Shown here: positions 44,821 to 55,938 of the stretch, in pieces | Layout of the letters: each line of letters starts with the position of its first letter | Numbering within the stretch: the first letter of the stretch is position 1 | NCBI RefSeq assembly: GCF_001632365.1 | Contig: NW_024468532.1 | Coordinates: 317,623-381,622, forward strand | Length of the DNA stretch: 64,000 bases | Direction: 5' to 3' | Source of the DNA: Laetiporus sulphureus 93-53 | Taxonomy: Eukaryota; Basidiomycota; Agaricomycetes; Polyporales; Laetiporaceae | Program-made: the position numbers and the translations under genes | The notes under the pieces: generated by a model | What the model was told of the DNA's origin: nothing | What the model saw: the letters and a program-made list of their open reading frames with translations, nothing else | Databases searched by the model: none

Positions 44821-45560
44821 GCTAGAGACAAATCTTAACAAGACGTTTGTCGGGAAGAAAGTTCCAAGGCGCTGGTGTCGGACGGTCAGGGAGTGCTTCA
44901 AGCTGGTAAATAGTGATGATGAACCGTGCAACGTCGAACAGGCTCTACACTGTGATAGTTCAGTCAGTGAGATCCCAACAGACATGGGCTCCAGAGTAAA
45001 AGCTTTCAAGACACAGGAGACATTTTTCGTTCTGTAATAAGACATTGGGATACCAAGTTCGGAAAGGAAAAAGCAGTCACAAACACGGACCCATGTGTGA
45101 CAGTAAATCCGGATTGAATTTATTTTTACCTTACTAAAGCGGATCAGTCCAAAACGGGCTCGTGAAATGTCCCCCGCAGCACAAAGCGCCCTTATCACGT
45201 GACCGTGGCTGGCTGGCTGTGGCTGCTAAGCCGATGACAGCTAAACAAGGTGTACAGTCAACCCAACTTCCAAGCGTAGTAGATGCAATACGATATCTCC
45301 AGGAGACACTATGAAAACATGTAAAAGAAGGGGAAAAGACAAATCCATCAAAAAGCCACCATGTGGAGGGTCCAAATAGTCTATCATGCCTAGGGAGAAC
45401 ATGGGCGACCCAACCGCCATGATGCGTTGTCACCAGTGTGAACGAAGGATGGGTGGATGACGGACAGGACCAGGGGTGCAATATCAGTGGTAAATGGATG
45501 CACATTCATAAATCGGCAACAGCCCTCGGGTATCCCGCGCTGTATAAAGAGTCGAGAGTG
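44821..45560. other. Intergenic, 740 bases
   Basis: Promoter side of the NGL2-like gene and 3' side of the Rac gene, same strand. Antisense and overlapping open frames have no family match; nothing else seen. Confidence 0.4.
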
Positions 45561-46528
45561 CTAAGCGATGATGCACTTTCCGCCGCTCTTGACTTTCTTC
45601 GGCTGCGGTGGCGGATTCACTAAAGCGTGGATCAGCTTAGCGTTTATGGCTACAAAGATAGTTTCATTACTTACAAACTGCACGGATAGCCTCGTCAAAC
45701 ACGGTCTTCAGACCCTTCTGCGTCAACGCGGAACACTCCAGGTACTTCACGGCACCAATGTCCCTCGCCATTGCCACGCCTTGCGCGTATTGGATCGGCT
45801 GCATGCGGCTACGTAGACGGATTGGTCAGCAAACGCGACAGGCCCGTATGAAATGAGGACAACGCACCGGTCCCTAAGTTTCTCGATTGTGCCTGGATCC
45901 TCACGCAAGTCAAGCTTGGTACCTACTAAAACGATGGACGTGGATGGTGCGTGGTGTGAGATTTCAGGATACCACTAAAGCGCGTCAGCTATGCGTTGTA
46001 CACGATATTCCGACACCCTCACCTTGGTCCGGACATTCTCGTAGCTTGGAGGGCTGACGAGAGAGAAGCAGATGAGGAAGACGTCCGTTTGAGGGTATGA
46101 GAGCGGTCGGAGTCGGTCGTAATCCTCTTGTCCGGCGGTATCCCATAGACCGAGCGAGATGGTCTTGCCGTCGACCATCACATTGGCAGAATAGTTATCA
46201 AACACTGGATGATGGCAACTTCGGACCGCGTGCCGTAATCAATCGCGCGAAAACTTACCGGTCGGAATGTACTCTCCCTATGTGTCCTCCGTCAGCTAGC
46301 TCAAGCATAGCAGCATTAGCATGCCACGCACTGGGAACGCATTTGTCGTGTACGAGATGAGAAGGCACGTCTGCGATGGTGGACCAATGAGCCTCGCCCC
46401 GGCCGACCACAAAGACGACGCTTGCCTTTCCAACTGCACCATCTCCTACGACAACACCTGCGATGGCAGTGAGTAATATGTCCTGAGCGATGACTCTTGA
46501 ACTGGCACCAACATTTAATGGCCTGCAT
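45561..46528 (-). CDS. RAC1: Rac-type small GTPase
   Basis: Membrane-anchored switch that controls actin and polarity. Eight exons from ATG 46528 give 193 residues: [49 protein letters not shown].. with [20 protein letters not shown], then [60 protein letters not shown] and [20 protein letters not shown]-loop, switch I/II, TKLD and CSAL motifs, polybasic tail and CaaX box CIIA are all intact. TKLD and the Rac-specific WYPEI favour Rac over Cdc42/Rho. The intron between GK and T of the P-loop (46425-46371) starts with gcaagc, so it is a GC-AG intron. Confidence 0.96.
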
Positions 46529-47515
46529 TATGTGCGCTCGCTTTGCTTCTAGCAGTAGGTGTTCTCAAACAGTGGTTGGAACAAAAGTGATTGTGAGGTT
46601 GGGCGTGTCCTGAGTAGAGGAGCCAAAGCGGGGGAATGCAGAGTGAATATAGACGCGATAAGTGATCAGACTTCTGCCTCTTCTGATGCAGAAAGGGCTG
46701 TCGGATCACCTTGATTGATGCGTTGGATGCGAAGTAAAGCCAAAGAAATCCGTGGTATCAGCTGCAAGACCAAGAGCAAGAGAAAATGTGTAGAGAGTTG
46801 ATGGGAACGCTGTGGTTGGCGATGGAGATGGCGTATCAGGCCACGGCTCGGTGACAGCGTGACGGGAGCCGTTCAATTTCTACCCATTTCTTCAAGCCAC
46901 AATCATGAGTTCACACGGGCTTTCTCAGCAGTTCGTAGTTCGTATGTACAAGGATCGTAAAGATCGCAAAATCGCCAACGCAAATGCATTCTACGTTGGT
47001 ACTTAGAGGGGCCAGGGAGGTCCGCGTAACGCCGATACGAATTCCACCAATGCGACAACAGCGGGCCAAGAGACCGGATACAATATGCGGTAACGTTCTT
47101 CCAGTGCATCCGTATGGCTCTCTGTGTTTGATCGTACCCGACGGCGTACTAGTCTCAATGATCCGTGGAAGGCGTTCATGCTGATGCACTCTACTCTTAT
47201 ACCCATGTCCGGATCCGCGTACAACTTGCCTTACCGCGACGTGCCTTTATGAGATGATGATCGATTTCTCTGGAAACCGCTTTCTGTCTCGTAAATCTTA
47301 CATTCCGATACGATCCAAAAGGATGGTGCGGTTACCCGGCAGATGCTGTACTAGTTGACTCCGGCATTTTCCCGCTCTGAGCCTCAGCTAACGCCATGTT
47401 ATCGCCTCTAGCCAATCCGATGACGGTGGCTCCAGCTCAGCTCGTTGTCGGGCCCAGTCCCAGAGCGTTCGCGCTATTCGATCTCATCTAGCAGCCATCT
47501 AATCGTGCGCTCGCC
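46529..47515. other. Divergent promoter region, 987 bases
   Basis: Upstream DNA of RAC1 (minus) and of the histidine phosphatase (plus). Short antisense open frames near 46900-47220 are shadows of each other in several frames. No repeat or RNA gene recognised. Confidence 0.4.
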
Positions 47516-48637
47516 ATGTTGCGACCTGTTCCACGACTGATTCTCATCCGCCATGGCGAGTGTGGACCGGCTACCATTCATCGTAATCTGACTTGCATCG
47601 CTTGCAGGAGAGACCGAATGGTCGATCAATGGGTCAGTCGATGAGCTTTTGCATGGAAGATCCATATTCACTCAATGGTGGACCTCATTTGCAGCCGCCA
47701 TGTGAGCTATTGAAACGGCCCTTGGTGAAGATCTAGCAGATTCTGAAATTATGTTTGCACGTATAGACTGGCCGTACCGATATCCCGCTCACCAAGCGAG
47801 GTGAGGAACAAACAGCGGGAAATGCGAAGGTGCTCGTCGGGGAAGGAAGTACGTTTCATTATATGAGGAATTCGTCGTCAACTTCCTCAAAGTCTCATCC
47901 AGAGGTGATCGACCCGAACCATATCTGTATGGTCTATGTCTCGCCTAGAGCGCGCGCGCATCATACGTTCCATCTGACTTTCGATCACCTGCCGCAACCT
48001 CCCAAACATACCATCACGGAAGAAGTCAGGGAGTGGGACTACGGTGAATATGAGGGGATGTTGTCCAGCGAAATCCACGAGAAGAACCCAGGTTGGAACA
48101 TCTGGATAGATGGGTGAACGCTCCTCTCAAGTACCACAGAAGGCAGTATGCTCACTAGATGGATACTTGCATAGGTGCCCCGGAGGTGAAAGCACTGCAG
48201 ATATGTGCCATCGTGTGGACACCGTCATTGAGAAAGTATGGTTGTGCACTGGACATCACCTACCGCAAAACCCTCATATGACTGCTAGGTTCGTGAACAC
48301 CACACGCTGTGGCACGAGGCGGGCATAGGTTGCCGCGACGTAGTCATCATCGCTCATGGACACTTCAATCGCTGCATGATTGCACGCTGGATCGACTTTC
48401 CCCTTCATTTAGGTACGTCTAGTCACTGCTCCACGTCGGTTCGAGAAGTTGCCCATATCATGTTTGTAGGAACGCACTTCAACGTGGAGCCCGCGGGAGT
48501 ATGTTTGCCACCTGCTTATACGACACGCGAGCTATGTTGACTGGTCATATTGCCAGGTTGCCGTTCTGACCTACAATCATCGCAATCTGGCCGAGCCTGC
48601 TCTCAGCGCCCTGAATCTCTACGCGCCTCCTCAATAG
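47516..48637 (+). CDS. SHB17: Histidine phosphatase, sedoheptulose-1,7-bisphosphatase (Shb17) type
   Basis: Phosphoglycerate-mutase-fold enzyme; Shb17 feeds ribose synthesis by dephosphorylating sedoheptulose bisphosphate. Exons: MLRPVPRLILIRH-G; ETEWSING; a 7-base exon CCGCCAT (47695-47701) that supplies R-H; TGRTDIPLTKRGEEQ; VIDPNHICMVYVSPRARAH; TEEVREWDYGEYEGMLSSEI and NPGWNIWIDG; CPGGESTADMCHRVDTVIEK; VREHH.. with DVVIIAHGHFNRCMIARW; GTHFNVEPAG; VAVLTYNHRNLAEPALSAL to TAG 48637. Catalytic RHGE and second His (AHGH) are intact. Intron 1 (47556-47607) has a gcgagt donor inside the Gly codon of RHGE. EYEG and the PGGES block favour Shb17 over glycolytic mutase. Confidence 0.9.
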
Positions 48638-49027
48638 ACAGGCACTGATTGCACATGTAATCCGCTGTTTCTATAATAATACAGCGCGTAATCGACACTT
48701 AGACGGGGTTGCGATCGGAGATTACGTTGTTGGAGCTCAAGTCGACGGAATACCCGCGAGGATGTGTGTAAATCGGTGCTGAGGGCATTAAAGTAGGCGT
48801 TGGACGATAGCTGCGACTGTACAACTTAGAGATAGCAATGTTTTAATTTGCCATACTAGGAGTGTTCCGCTGGAGGCGTGGGGTGACAGACGACCGTTCC
48901 GATCTCGTGCTGCTGCGATCTGCACCAAGTGTGCAAAGGGCTCAATTGTTCATCGGTCCGCATTCTCTTGTACCAGATATACCCTTGGTGCAGTCCGTCT
49001 CTGCTATCTCCGCTTCCACTACTCGCC
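48638..49027. other. Intergenic, 390 bases
   Basis: 3' region of SHB17 and promoter of the coiled-coil gene, same strand. Nothing distinctive. Confidence 0.4.
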
Positions 49028-52000
49028 ATGGCCGACCTCGAACCGCAGAGCCCGACTTCCACTGCGACACACGGCGATGTCGTGGCAGGAATTCAGGGAC
49101 CTGAAACGCATTCTGAAGAGCACGAAGAACACGAGGCAGCGAGCGTGGTTGGGGCACCTCCTGAGAGCACACCTGTAGCTGAAGGCGTGGCAGAGGGACA
49201 CGCCGAGGACAACATGGCCCAGGGCTCTGATGCTGCAGCTACGCCTGCGGACTCTCCGACCTCTCCGCACGCAGAGAACATGCCCACAGAAACTGTGAAG
49301 GAGAATACCCCTGCACCACAGTCCGGAAGACATACGGCAAAGCCGTCAATTTCCGTGAAGCCCGGCACCAAGACCACGAGCGCGCCTCCTACACCGCTAG
49401 TCAAGAAGGTATGTGTGTCTGTTAATCCAGCACTTTGCTCTTGATGTGGCGCACAACGTGCTGAATGCACTATGGCGACGCATTTCCGCGGACATAGGTC
49501 ATTAGTTCGGGCACATTTGGATCTGGAGTGAAGCATGCGCCTGCTCCCGGGACGAAAACCACAGGAATAGCCGCGGCTGCAGCCACCAAACCCGCATCCG
49601 CTACCATCCTCAGGAAATCGTCCAGCACGTCCTCTGTTAACCCTCCTACGAAGCCGGCCATGGCATCGAGCAGATCAGGTGCTACTGGGGTCGCAGGTTC
49701 GACCACAACTGCCGTAAGGCGACAGTCAGTCGTTCCTAAGGCCCCCACACCGACGTCCGCCAAAGCCCCGACGTCTAGCAGCGCACGAACACCCACGGCG
49801 TCTTCCACCGCCTCCGCAGCGAAATCCGGGACAGCGGGATCTCGTGCGACGCCCGACGCTTCAGCTGCCCCAGGTCGCCCTCGCGCGTCTGTCAGTGGAG
49901 AGGCGAAGCGTACAAGCACAATTGCATCGCGTTCCACTGTCGCGCCGAATAACCGACCCCCTAGCACGACCTCTACGAGGTCGACCCGACTTGCGGGATC
50001 TGCGTCGATTTCATCGATCAAGGAAGTCAAGAATGATAGCAAGACGGTAGAAAAGTTGCATAACAAGGCAAGTCTTGTGCTCCGGCAGTTGTTGTGTCCA
50101 CCTCAAACTCATATAACCACAGCTGAAAGAAGCGACGGATTCTCTTATCTCGAAGGCTGATGTAGTAAAGGAGCTCGAGGCTCAAGTGAACGAGCTCAAG
50201 TCGTCGTTGAAGTCAGCACAAGCCGAAGTTGAGACTCGGCGGTCTGCCGTTGAGATGCTGGAGGAGTCAAAGGCTGCTGCTGAACAACAGCTCGCTATCC
50301 TCCGCAATCAGGTAGCGGAGCTGCAATCTGGCGGCTCGGAGGAGGGAGCTGCATTGAAATCAATCCGATCGGAGGTGCGCGTTATGATCAGCTTGTCTTT
50401 CGTCATCTTGTATTGACGCGACTTGTGATAGCTTGAAGCCGCGACGGCCGCTCACGCTACGGAGAAGGAGCTCGTGGCTGCTCTCCAGTCTCAGATCCAA
50501 GCCCTAGAGTCCGAGGTCGCGGCAGGAAGGCATAACTTGGACGCGCTTCGCTCTTCATCAAGCGAGCAATCATCTGCCTCGGCGGCGGCGGCAGAGGTTG
50601 AGCACATTGCTCTTCTCAAGGCCAAAGAAGATTTGGAGGCAATCAAGTTAGAGACGGAAAGTCTCAAGGCTGCTCACACTGAAGCGCTTGCAGATGCTCA
50701 AACGCGGATGGCGGAGCTTGAAGAGAAAGCCACTCGAGTCGAGATATTAGAAGCGCAGTTGGCAAAGCTAAAGGCGGAGAACGGAGAGAAGTCCATGAAG
50801 GTCTCTGAGCTCGAGGTCGAGATCCTTGAGATGAAGGAGGAGCAGGAGAAGTCGGAGGATGAGCGCGCACAGGCCATTGCTCGGATCCGATCGTTGGAGG
50901 AGGAGATCACGAAAGCCTCCGAGGCCATGCAAAAGGCCCTCGAGGAGGCGAGCGCGAGTGAGGCAGAGAAGCTAGGGAAAGCCGACGAAGCGTTGCAGGA
51001 ACTTGCACAGGAGCTTAACTCTGTTCGCATGGAGTATGCCGGCCTATCCGACAAGTGCAAGAGCTTGGACGAAGAGCTTGCAAAGGCGATTCAAACCCAC
51101 GAACAGGCCAAGGCTGAAATTGATGCGCAGGTCGAAGCTCACACAGCGGAAATTCGGCGCCTGCAAGACGAGTTCCGAGAGAAGGAGAGCCAACTGATTG
51201 AGCAGATGAAGACCATCACCGCAGAGCTTGAGGTTTGTCCTTCGATGTCTGCGAAGTGTAGCAATCCACTGATTACTGTACAGAGTCAAGAGGCCAAATA
51301 CAACGCGAAGGTCGACGCCGTGAAAGCCGACCATGACGAGCTGCTCAAGCAGGCGTTCGAACGTGCTAGGGTGATTTTTTTTCTTTCCCGCATTGCGCAC
51401 ACAGATGCTCACGTTTCGCTAGAATGAAGCTGGTTCTGCTCATAGTCAGGATCTGCAAGCGCTTCGTGCTGAATCTCAGGCTACGATCGAGCAACTTCGT
51501 ACAGCCCACGAGGTCTCCGTCGAAAGTCTTAAGGCCGAACATCAGGCTGCCCTCGAGAGTCAGGTCAAGACGCTCGAGAAGCAGATCGCGCAGAACAACC
51601 TGGAGTTGAAGGCGACGCATGACGATTTGCAGAAGGCAAAAACTGCATTCGCGTCGAGCTCGCAGGAGCTCGAATCGGTCAAGTCGCAGCTCGACGAGGC
51701 TCGTCAGATTGCGGCAACGATCGATAGATCCGACAAGGATGAAATGATTGTGCGTCTTTCGAAGGAGCTGTCCAACGCTCGCGACGACCATGCCTCACTC
51801 CAAGATATGTTCACCGCTACCAAGGAGTCGCTTACGGAGGTCTCGAAGAGTCACGCTCTCGAGCTGGAAGATGCCGCGCGGGTACGGGCGGAGGAGGTTA
51901 TCAAGCTTCGTGCCGCTCATGACGAGCAGCTGAAAGATCTGACAACGGAGAAATCCGAGCTGCAGTCGAAAGTGTCAGACCTTGAGGGCGAGCTAGCAAC

Positions 52001-52555
52001 CCTCAAGGCAACCGTGGCGGCAGAACCAGTCATTTCTCCCAGGACGAACGGATCTGCCCACGCGCATGCGTCGAATGCGACGCGGGATGAGCTGCAGCGC
52101 TTGCATGAGGCGCACAACCTCAAGATGCTCGACCTGCAGGCAGCGCACGAACGGTCTATGCAGGAGATGAGGGAGCAGCTGGAAATTGCGCTTGCTAAGG
52201 CCAGTGAGCTGGCTCAGGAGGTCGAGCGAAAGACGATGGAAATCAAGTACCTCGAACAAGATCAAGAAGAAAGCCAAGACCAGTTAACGCGGTACGTCAA
52301 AATCTTTGGATTGAAAAGTTTCGTTGGGGCGATGTGCACTCTGGTCGTGGTCTATGGCCTGTTCTAATCCCGTAACCTGATATTCGCTCGCTTTCCGTTA
52401 TTTATTTAACGTCCTGGATGTTAACTTATACCTATACTCATGTTGTCTTTATTCGCACCTCGCGGATCTTTTTTAGACTGAAGGCGGATATGGAGCACCT
52501 TCTCGCGGAACAACTCAAGGAGAAGGAGAGGGTAGCAGCTGCTGCGGCATACTAG
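49028..52555 (+). CDS. Large coiled-coil protein with Ser/Thr/Pro/Ala-rich basic head
   Basis: Function not recognised. ATG 49028; about 1000 residues over seven or so exons. First 120 residues are acidic and low-complexity (HSEEHEEHEAAS..). About 200 residues rich in Ser, Thr, Pro, Ala and Lys/Arg follow (RKSSSTSSVNPPTKPA.., RSTRLAGSASISSIKE). Then nearly continuous heptad coiled coil from KELEAQVNELKSSL to the end: repeated Glu-Leu-Lys-Ala blocks with few prolines except a break at AAEPVISPRTNGSAH. Ends KEKERVAAAAAY, TAG 52553-52555. A basic Ser-rich head plus long coiled coil is the layout of microtubule- or membrane-tethering proteins (CLIP, golgin types), but no CAP-Gly or GRIP motif is seen. 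The last intron, at about 52290-52475, is about 185 bases. Confidence 0.8.
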
Positions 52556-52817
52556 CCTCATGTTCATCTCCCTCGGCGAATCCGACTGCCATGATCTCGC
52601 CCGCGCGCTCAATGTTCACACCGCCTCCTGGGATGTGTTCGGTTTCCTCGTTGCCTCGTCGCCTCAAAATTATGCAATTGTTCTGTTTGTTGCGATACGG
52701 AAGGACTCTAATCATGGGATAATCCAACATGTTGCCAAAAGTTGCTTTGATGTCCTCCTATGCTACTCATCCATGATACCCGTTGTAGCGCATCGTCTCC
52801 TCATGGAAGCAGTGTTA

Positions 52818-53087
52818 CTGTAGAGCCATTTCATAATAGAGCTATGTTAGGCAGACTATGTCATGATACCACTATGAAGACATGCTAGCCTGCGAGAAGT
52901 GGAGGATGCCTTTGGACTCTAATTGGGGCAACCGCTCGCGAATCAGACTCTCGACTTCCGTCTGACTCGATGTCGGCAGAGCGGACCAAACGATGACCTT
53001 TTTGAACATGAGCGACCGTAACTTGCCAAATCACAATCTCCTTGTTGACCACGGAGATGAGCTGCGAAATTGCGGAGGTGACCCAAG
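52818..53087 (-). pseudogene. Duplicated 3' end of the neighbouring F-box gene
   Basis: Near-copy of 53567-53906, which is the 3' UTR and last part of the intact F-box gene. Shared stretches include the 3' flank (tttcataatagagct), the coding end (GAGAAGTGGAGGATGCCTTT), and aatctccttgttgaccacgg. Relative to the intact gene it lacks about 80 bases between the blocks encoding GNLRS and VNKEIV, which breaks the frame, and carries many substitutions. It ends abruptly after tgacccaag at 53087, where the small gene's stop codon begins. Non-functional by itself. Confidence 0.8.
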
Positions 53088-53500
53088 TTAATCAGGGGAG
53101 ACAGGATGATGATCGTTAAACGCCATAGGCATGGCACCTTTGAAGTCATTTTTGGCACGCTGGACGAGATTACGCCTTTTAGCGACTTCATCGGCGTCCA
53201 GGGTGGCGGATGCGGCCTTAGAGCTGTACGGCGGCACAGGCTCTCCAGGCGTCATTGATCTAGTCGCTTTCGCGAAAAATAGGCATGAGCAACCGCACAT
53301 GTACAGTATCTCACACACTTACCAGAGACCAACATAGTCCTATGTGGGGAGGGGGGGGAGAGGAGGCGGCCGCCTAGAGTCGTCTCCTTGAGCGACTGGC
53401 GCTCAAGTGCTTGGTACAAAGTTAAGGAGTCCACTTTGTCCGACAACCCCAGTTGCAGCACGACTTGCTGAACGGTGTCGACAGTGATGGCGATGGTCAT
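53088..53500 (-). CDS. Small hypothetical protein
   Basis: Two exons from ATG 53500: MTIAITVDTVQQVVLQLGLS, KVDSLTLYQALERQSLKETT, then an intron (gtaagt..cgaaag), then TRSMTPGEPVPPYSSKAAS and RRNLVQRAKNDFKGAMPM, ending HHPVSPD with TAA 53090-53088. About 118 residues, soluble, no known domain. The intron is canonical and phase 1. The stop codon sits exactly at the border of the duplicated F-box fragment, so the C terminus may have been created or shortened by that event. Confidence 0.5.
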
Positions 53501-53638
53501 GGTTCAAGTTGATGTTACGGGTATATCATGTGGTTAGTTTATCTATATTACAAAAGAGTAGCTACTGTAGAACAATTTCATAATAGAGCTGCAGTATTAG
53601 GCAGACCATGCCATGATACCCCTATAGGACATGCTAGC

Positions 53639-54802
53639 CTACGAGAAGTGGAGGATGCCTTTAGACTCTAATCGGGGCAATCTCTCGCGAATCAGACTTC
53701 GAACTTCCATCTGACTCATCGGCAGACCAGACCAAACGATGACCTTCAACAGGAGCGACCGTAAATTGCCAAACCTTGCACCGGACAATTCGTCCTCCAG
53801 CGTTTTCCAATCGAGCCCATCTAGATCGCCAAGGAGACGGATCTCCATCACAATCTCCTTGTTGACCACGGAGTTGAGCTGCGAAAATGCGGAGGTGACC
53901 CAAGGGATGTAGCGGTCCTTGAGGATTACGCAGTGCATGGACAGCTTCTCGAGCGTTGTACAGTGATTGAGGAATAATGAAGTAGGCAAGAACACAGCTG
54001 CATTGTGAGAAATGTATTCAGCGGAGATCGAACTGATGTGCAAATGATGTTTACCTTGTTCTACAGAACTGCACGGGTTCCAATCCAACTCAAGGTACAT
54101 CAGCGAAGGGCCAACGTTTTCTAGCAAAACACCGACAGCAGCTGCATCCTCCTGTGACGAGCAGCGCGCCGACAGGGCTGTGATACTGCGATGGTGCGAC
54201 CCGTGTAACAAAAATTCGACCAGCGTGCCAATGTCGGTGTCCTTTCCGAGTACCAGCGTATGCAGCTTCGGAGCCACCACCGGGTGCAAACGTTTGTCGA
54301 AGTACGTGGATGTCCACGACACCCCACGAAGAGTGAGGCTCTGCACATGGGGAATCCCGTAGAAAAGGCGTACAAAGTCTTGGAACGTGGGGAACTCGCA
54401 ATACTGCAGGTGCAGCTCTGTTACAGACGACAAGATTTGTGGACCGCGGATGATGGCATCGTTCATGGCGAGCAGGGATATTCCAAGACACTTGACATGG
54501 CTCAATCGGGCCATTATGGATGGCAAGACGCGCTCAAACAACATAAATTCGGGTTTGTTCGCTGTGCTCAGCTTGGACACGTTCAGCTCGCGCACATGCA
54601 ATCCAAGATGTGGAGAGCTCTCGAGGAGCCGGCCGAATGCGCTGCATAGACGTGCATTATACAGCAGGATGTCGGCGAAGAGATGCTTTTGAGCCGATGC
54701 AACCCAATTTTGACAAGTGAGGCTGCAAGCGGCGAGCGAAGAGCGATCATGGTGCAGGTAGTCGATGATGAGGTCGCTGAGCTCCTGTGGGACGACTGAC
54801 AT
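53639..54802 (-). CDS. F-box/LRR-like protein, single exon
   Basis: Probable SCF ubiquitin-ligase adaptor; substrate unknown. One uninterrupted frame of 387 residues from ATG 54802. Seen: F-box MSVVPQELSDLIIDYLHHD..LAACSLTCQNWVASAQKHLF, followed by leucine-rich repeats (ILSSVTELHLQYCEFPTF, IPHVQSLTLRGVSW, LEKLSMHCVILKD) and a C terminus SLIRERLPRLESKGILHF. This N-terminal PQEL.D.IIDYLHHD..LAACSLT pattern is common in Agaricomycete F-box expansions. No introns, unlike almost every other gene here. Its 3' end and flank are partly duplicated just downstream at 52818-53087. Confidence 0.88.
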   Translation of the reverse strand: MSVVPQELSDLIIDYLHHDRSSLAACSLTCQNWVASAQKHLFADILLYNARLCSAFGRLLESSPHLGLHVRELNVSKLSTANKPEFMLFERVLPSIMARLSHVKCLGISLLAMNDAIIRGPQILSSVTELHLQYCEFPTFQDFVRLFYGIPHVQSLTLRGVSWTSTYFDKRLHPVVAPKLHTLVLGKDTDIGTLVEFLLHGSHHRSITALSARCSSQEDAAAVGVLLENVGPSLMYLELDWNPCSSVEQGKHHLHISSISAEYISHNAAVFLPTSLFLNHCTTLEKLSMHCVILKDRYIPWVTSAFSQLNSVVNKEIVMEIRLLGDLDGLDWKTLEDELSGARFGNLRSLLLKVIVWSGLPMSQMEVRSLIRERLPRLESKGILHFS

Positions 54803-55938
54803 GACGTTTAACTGATACAGAGGAGATTTAGAGAATCTTGTTAGGTAGTTAGGGGGCCAAGGTGACTCACCTGAAAGTCAGGCAGTCAGCAGCACAAAGC
54901 GAAGGACGAGCGGCACAGGCAATTTAAATAGGAAGACGAGCAGAGAAACACAGCATAGGGACTGTGCGCATCTGCCGCCAGGGGCATAACATCAAGATTT
55001 GGATCCGTTCATACGGCGTTCATCTCTGGGGTGCGAAATGGTTTAGATTGCTCCGACTCCTATCGGCGGCAGCTAATTGCAGCGTCCACAAGTTTGAAAG
55101 GTGGGCGATGCGCCGGCCATTTTGGAAGGCCGCCAACGAGTCTGTTCCGCCTTCTCGAAAGGAGGCTAGCGCTGATGGCTGCAGTGTCCATCACGTAAAA
55201 TAAGCCTGAAGCGCATCCGGATCTGGCTTTTGCGACTAAGATCAGCGACAACGAGGAGGGTCGAGGACCGTAAAAGAAGCACCTTTGCCCGTCAACATTC
55301 TTCGAGCCTAGGTTCCGCTGCCTTGTGACCCTTGCCGAGTGTGCACTAACGGCGAGCGTTGGAGCCGCGACCAAGTGAAGCAGTTCAGCATCCAATCAAG
55401 CCACTGATGGAGCTCAGCGCTCATGCATCATGAGTCACCGCCCGACGTTCGCGCAATATCATCTTCGCGTTTTTGAGTTAGCCTACGGAGGGCGGGTGTT
55501 GGTGGTGGTGGTTGTTTCACAAATTCGTGATCTTGTTGTGCCTTGACTTGGCCACGAGCGCCGTTTGAGCGGGGAGCTCAGGGCTGGACCGCCTGGACGC
55601 GCATGATTGATTCCGCGGAAGCATTCCCCCGGATTCGTCGCCCCGCACGATCAGCGACAATGCACTCTTTGCTGTTCTCACCGTCTGAACGGCGGTAGTG
55701 AGAGGATTGGAGATGGGCAGCGCGACAAGATTGCTGTTCGGCCGACTCGTACCACTACGGATGGGACGACGTCGGGCGTTAGAGTGAGCGCGTCTGCGAA
55801 GGATGGGACGGGAGCCCACGCTCGTGTTTGCGGGAAACAAACACTCCGGCTGTCTGCCTCCCCAATACTTTACTGTTCTCCTTCCTCGTTACCTCCACCC
55901 TCGACTTCATCTTCCCTCGTCACTCGCCGTCACCAGCC
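54803..55938. other. Divergent promoter region, 1.1 kb
   Basis: Between the F-box gene (minus) and YHM2 (plus). Holds a TATA-like element for the F-box gene at 54921-54930 and a pyrimidine-rich leader before the YHM2 ATG. A short GGT run lies near 55500. Open frames here overlap in all frames and are not called. Confidence 0.4.
54921..54930 (-). promoter_or_regulatory. Possible TATA element of the F-box gene
   Basis: On the minus strand reads TATTTAAATT, about 120 bases upstream of the ATG at 54802. Spacing is right for a core promoter; the motif alone is weak evidence. Confidence 0.3.

Noticed and set aside
47516..48637. Histidine phosphatase gene as a pseudogene
   Set aside because: The apparent breaks at RHGE and before TGRTD disappear with a GC-AG intron and a 7-base exon that restore the family sequence exactly.
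49470..50066. Antisense open frame of 198 codons
   Set aside because: It is opposite a Ser/Thr/Ala/Pro-rich exon of the coiled-coil gene; such composition leaves the reverse strand open by chance.
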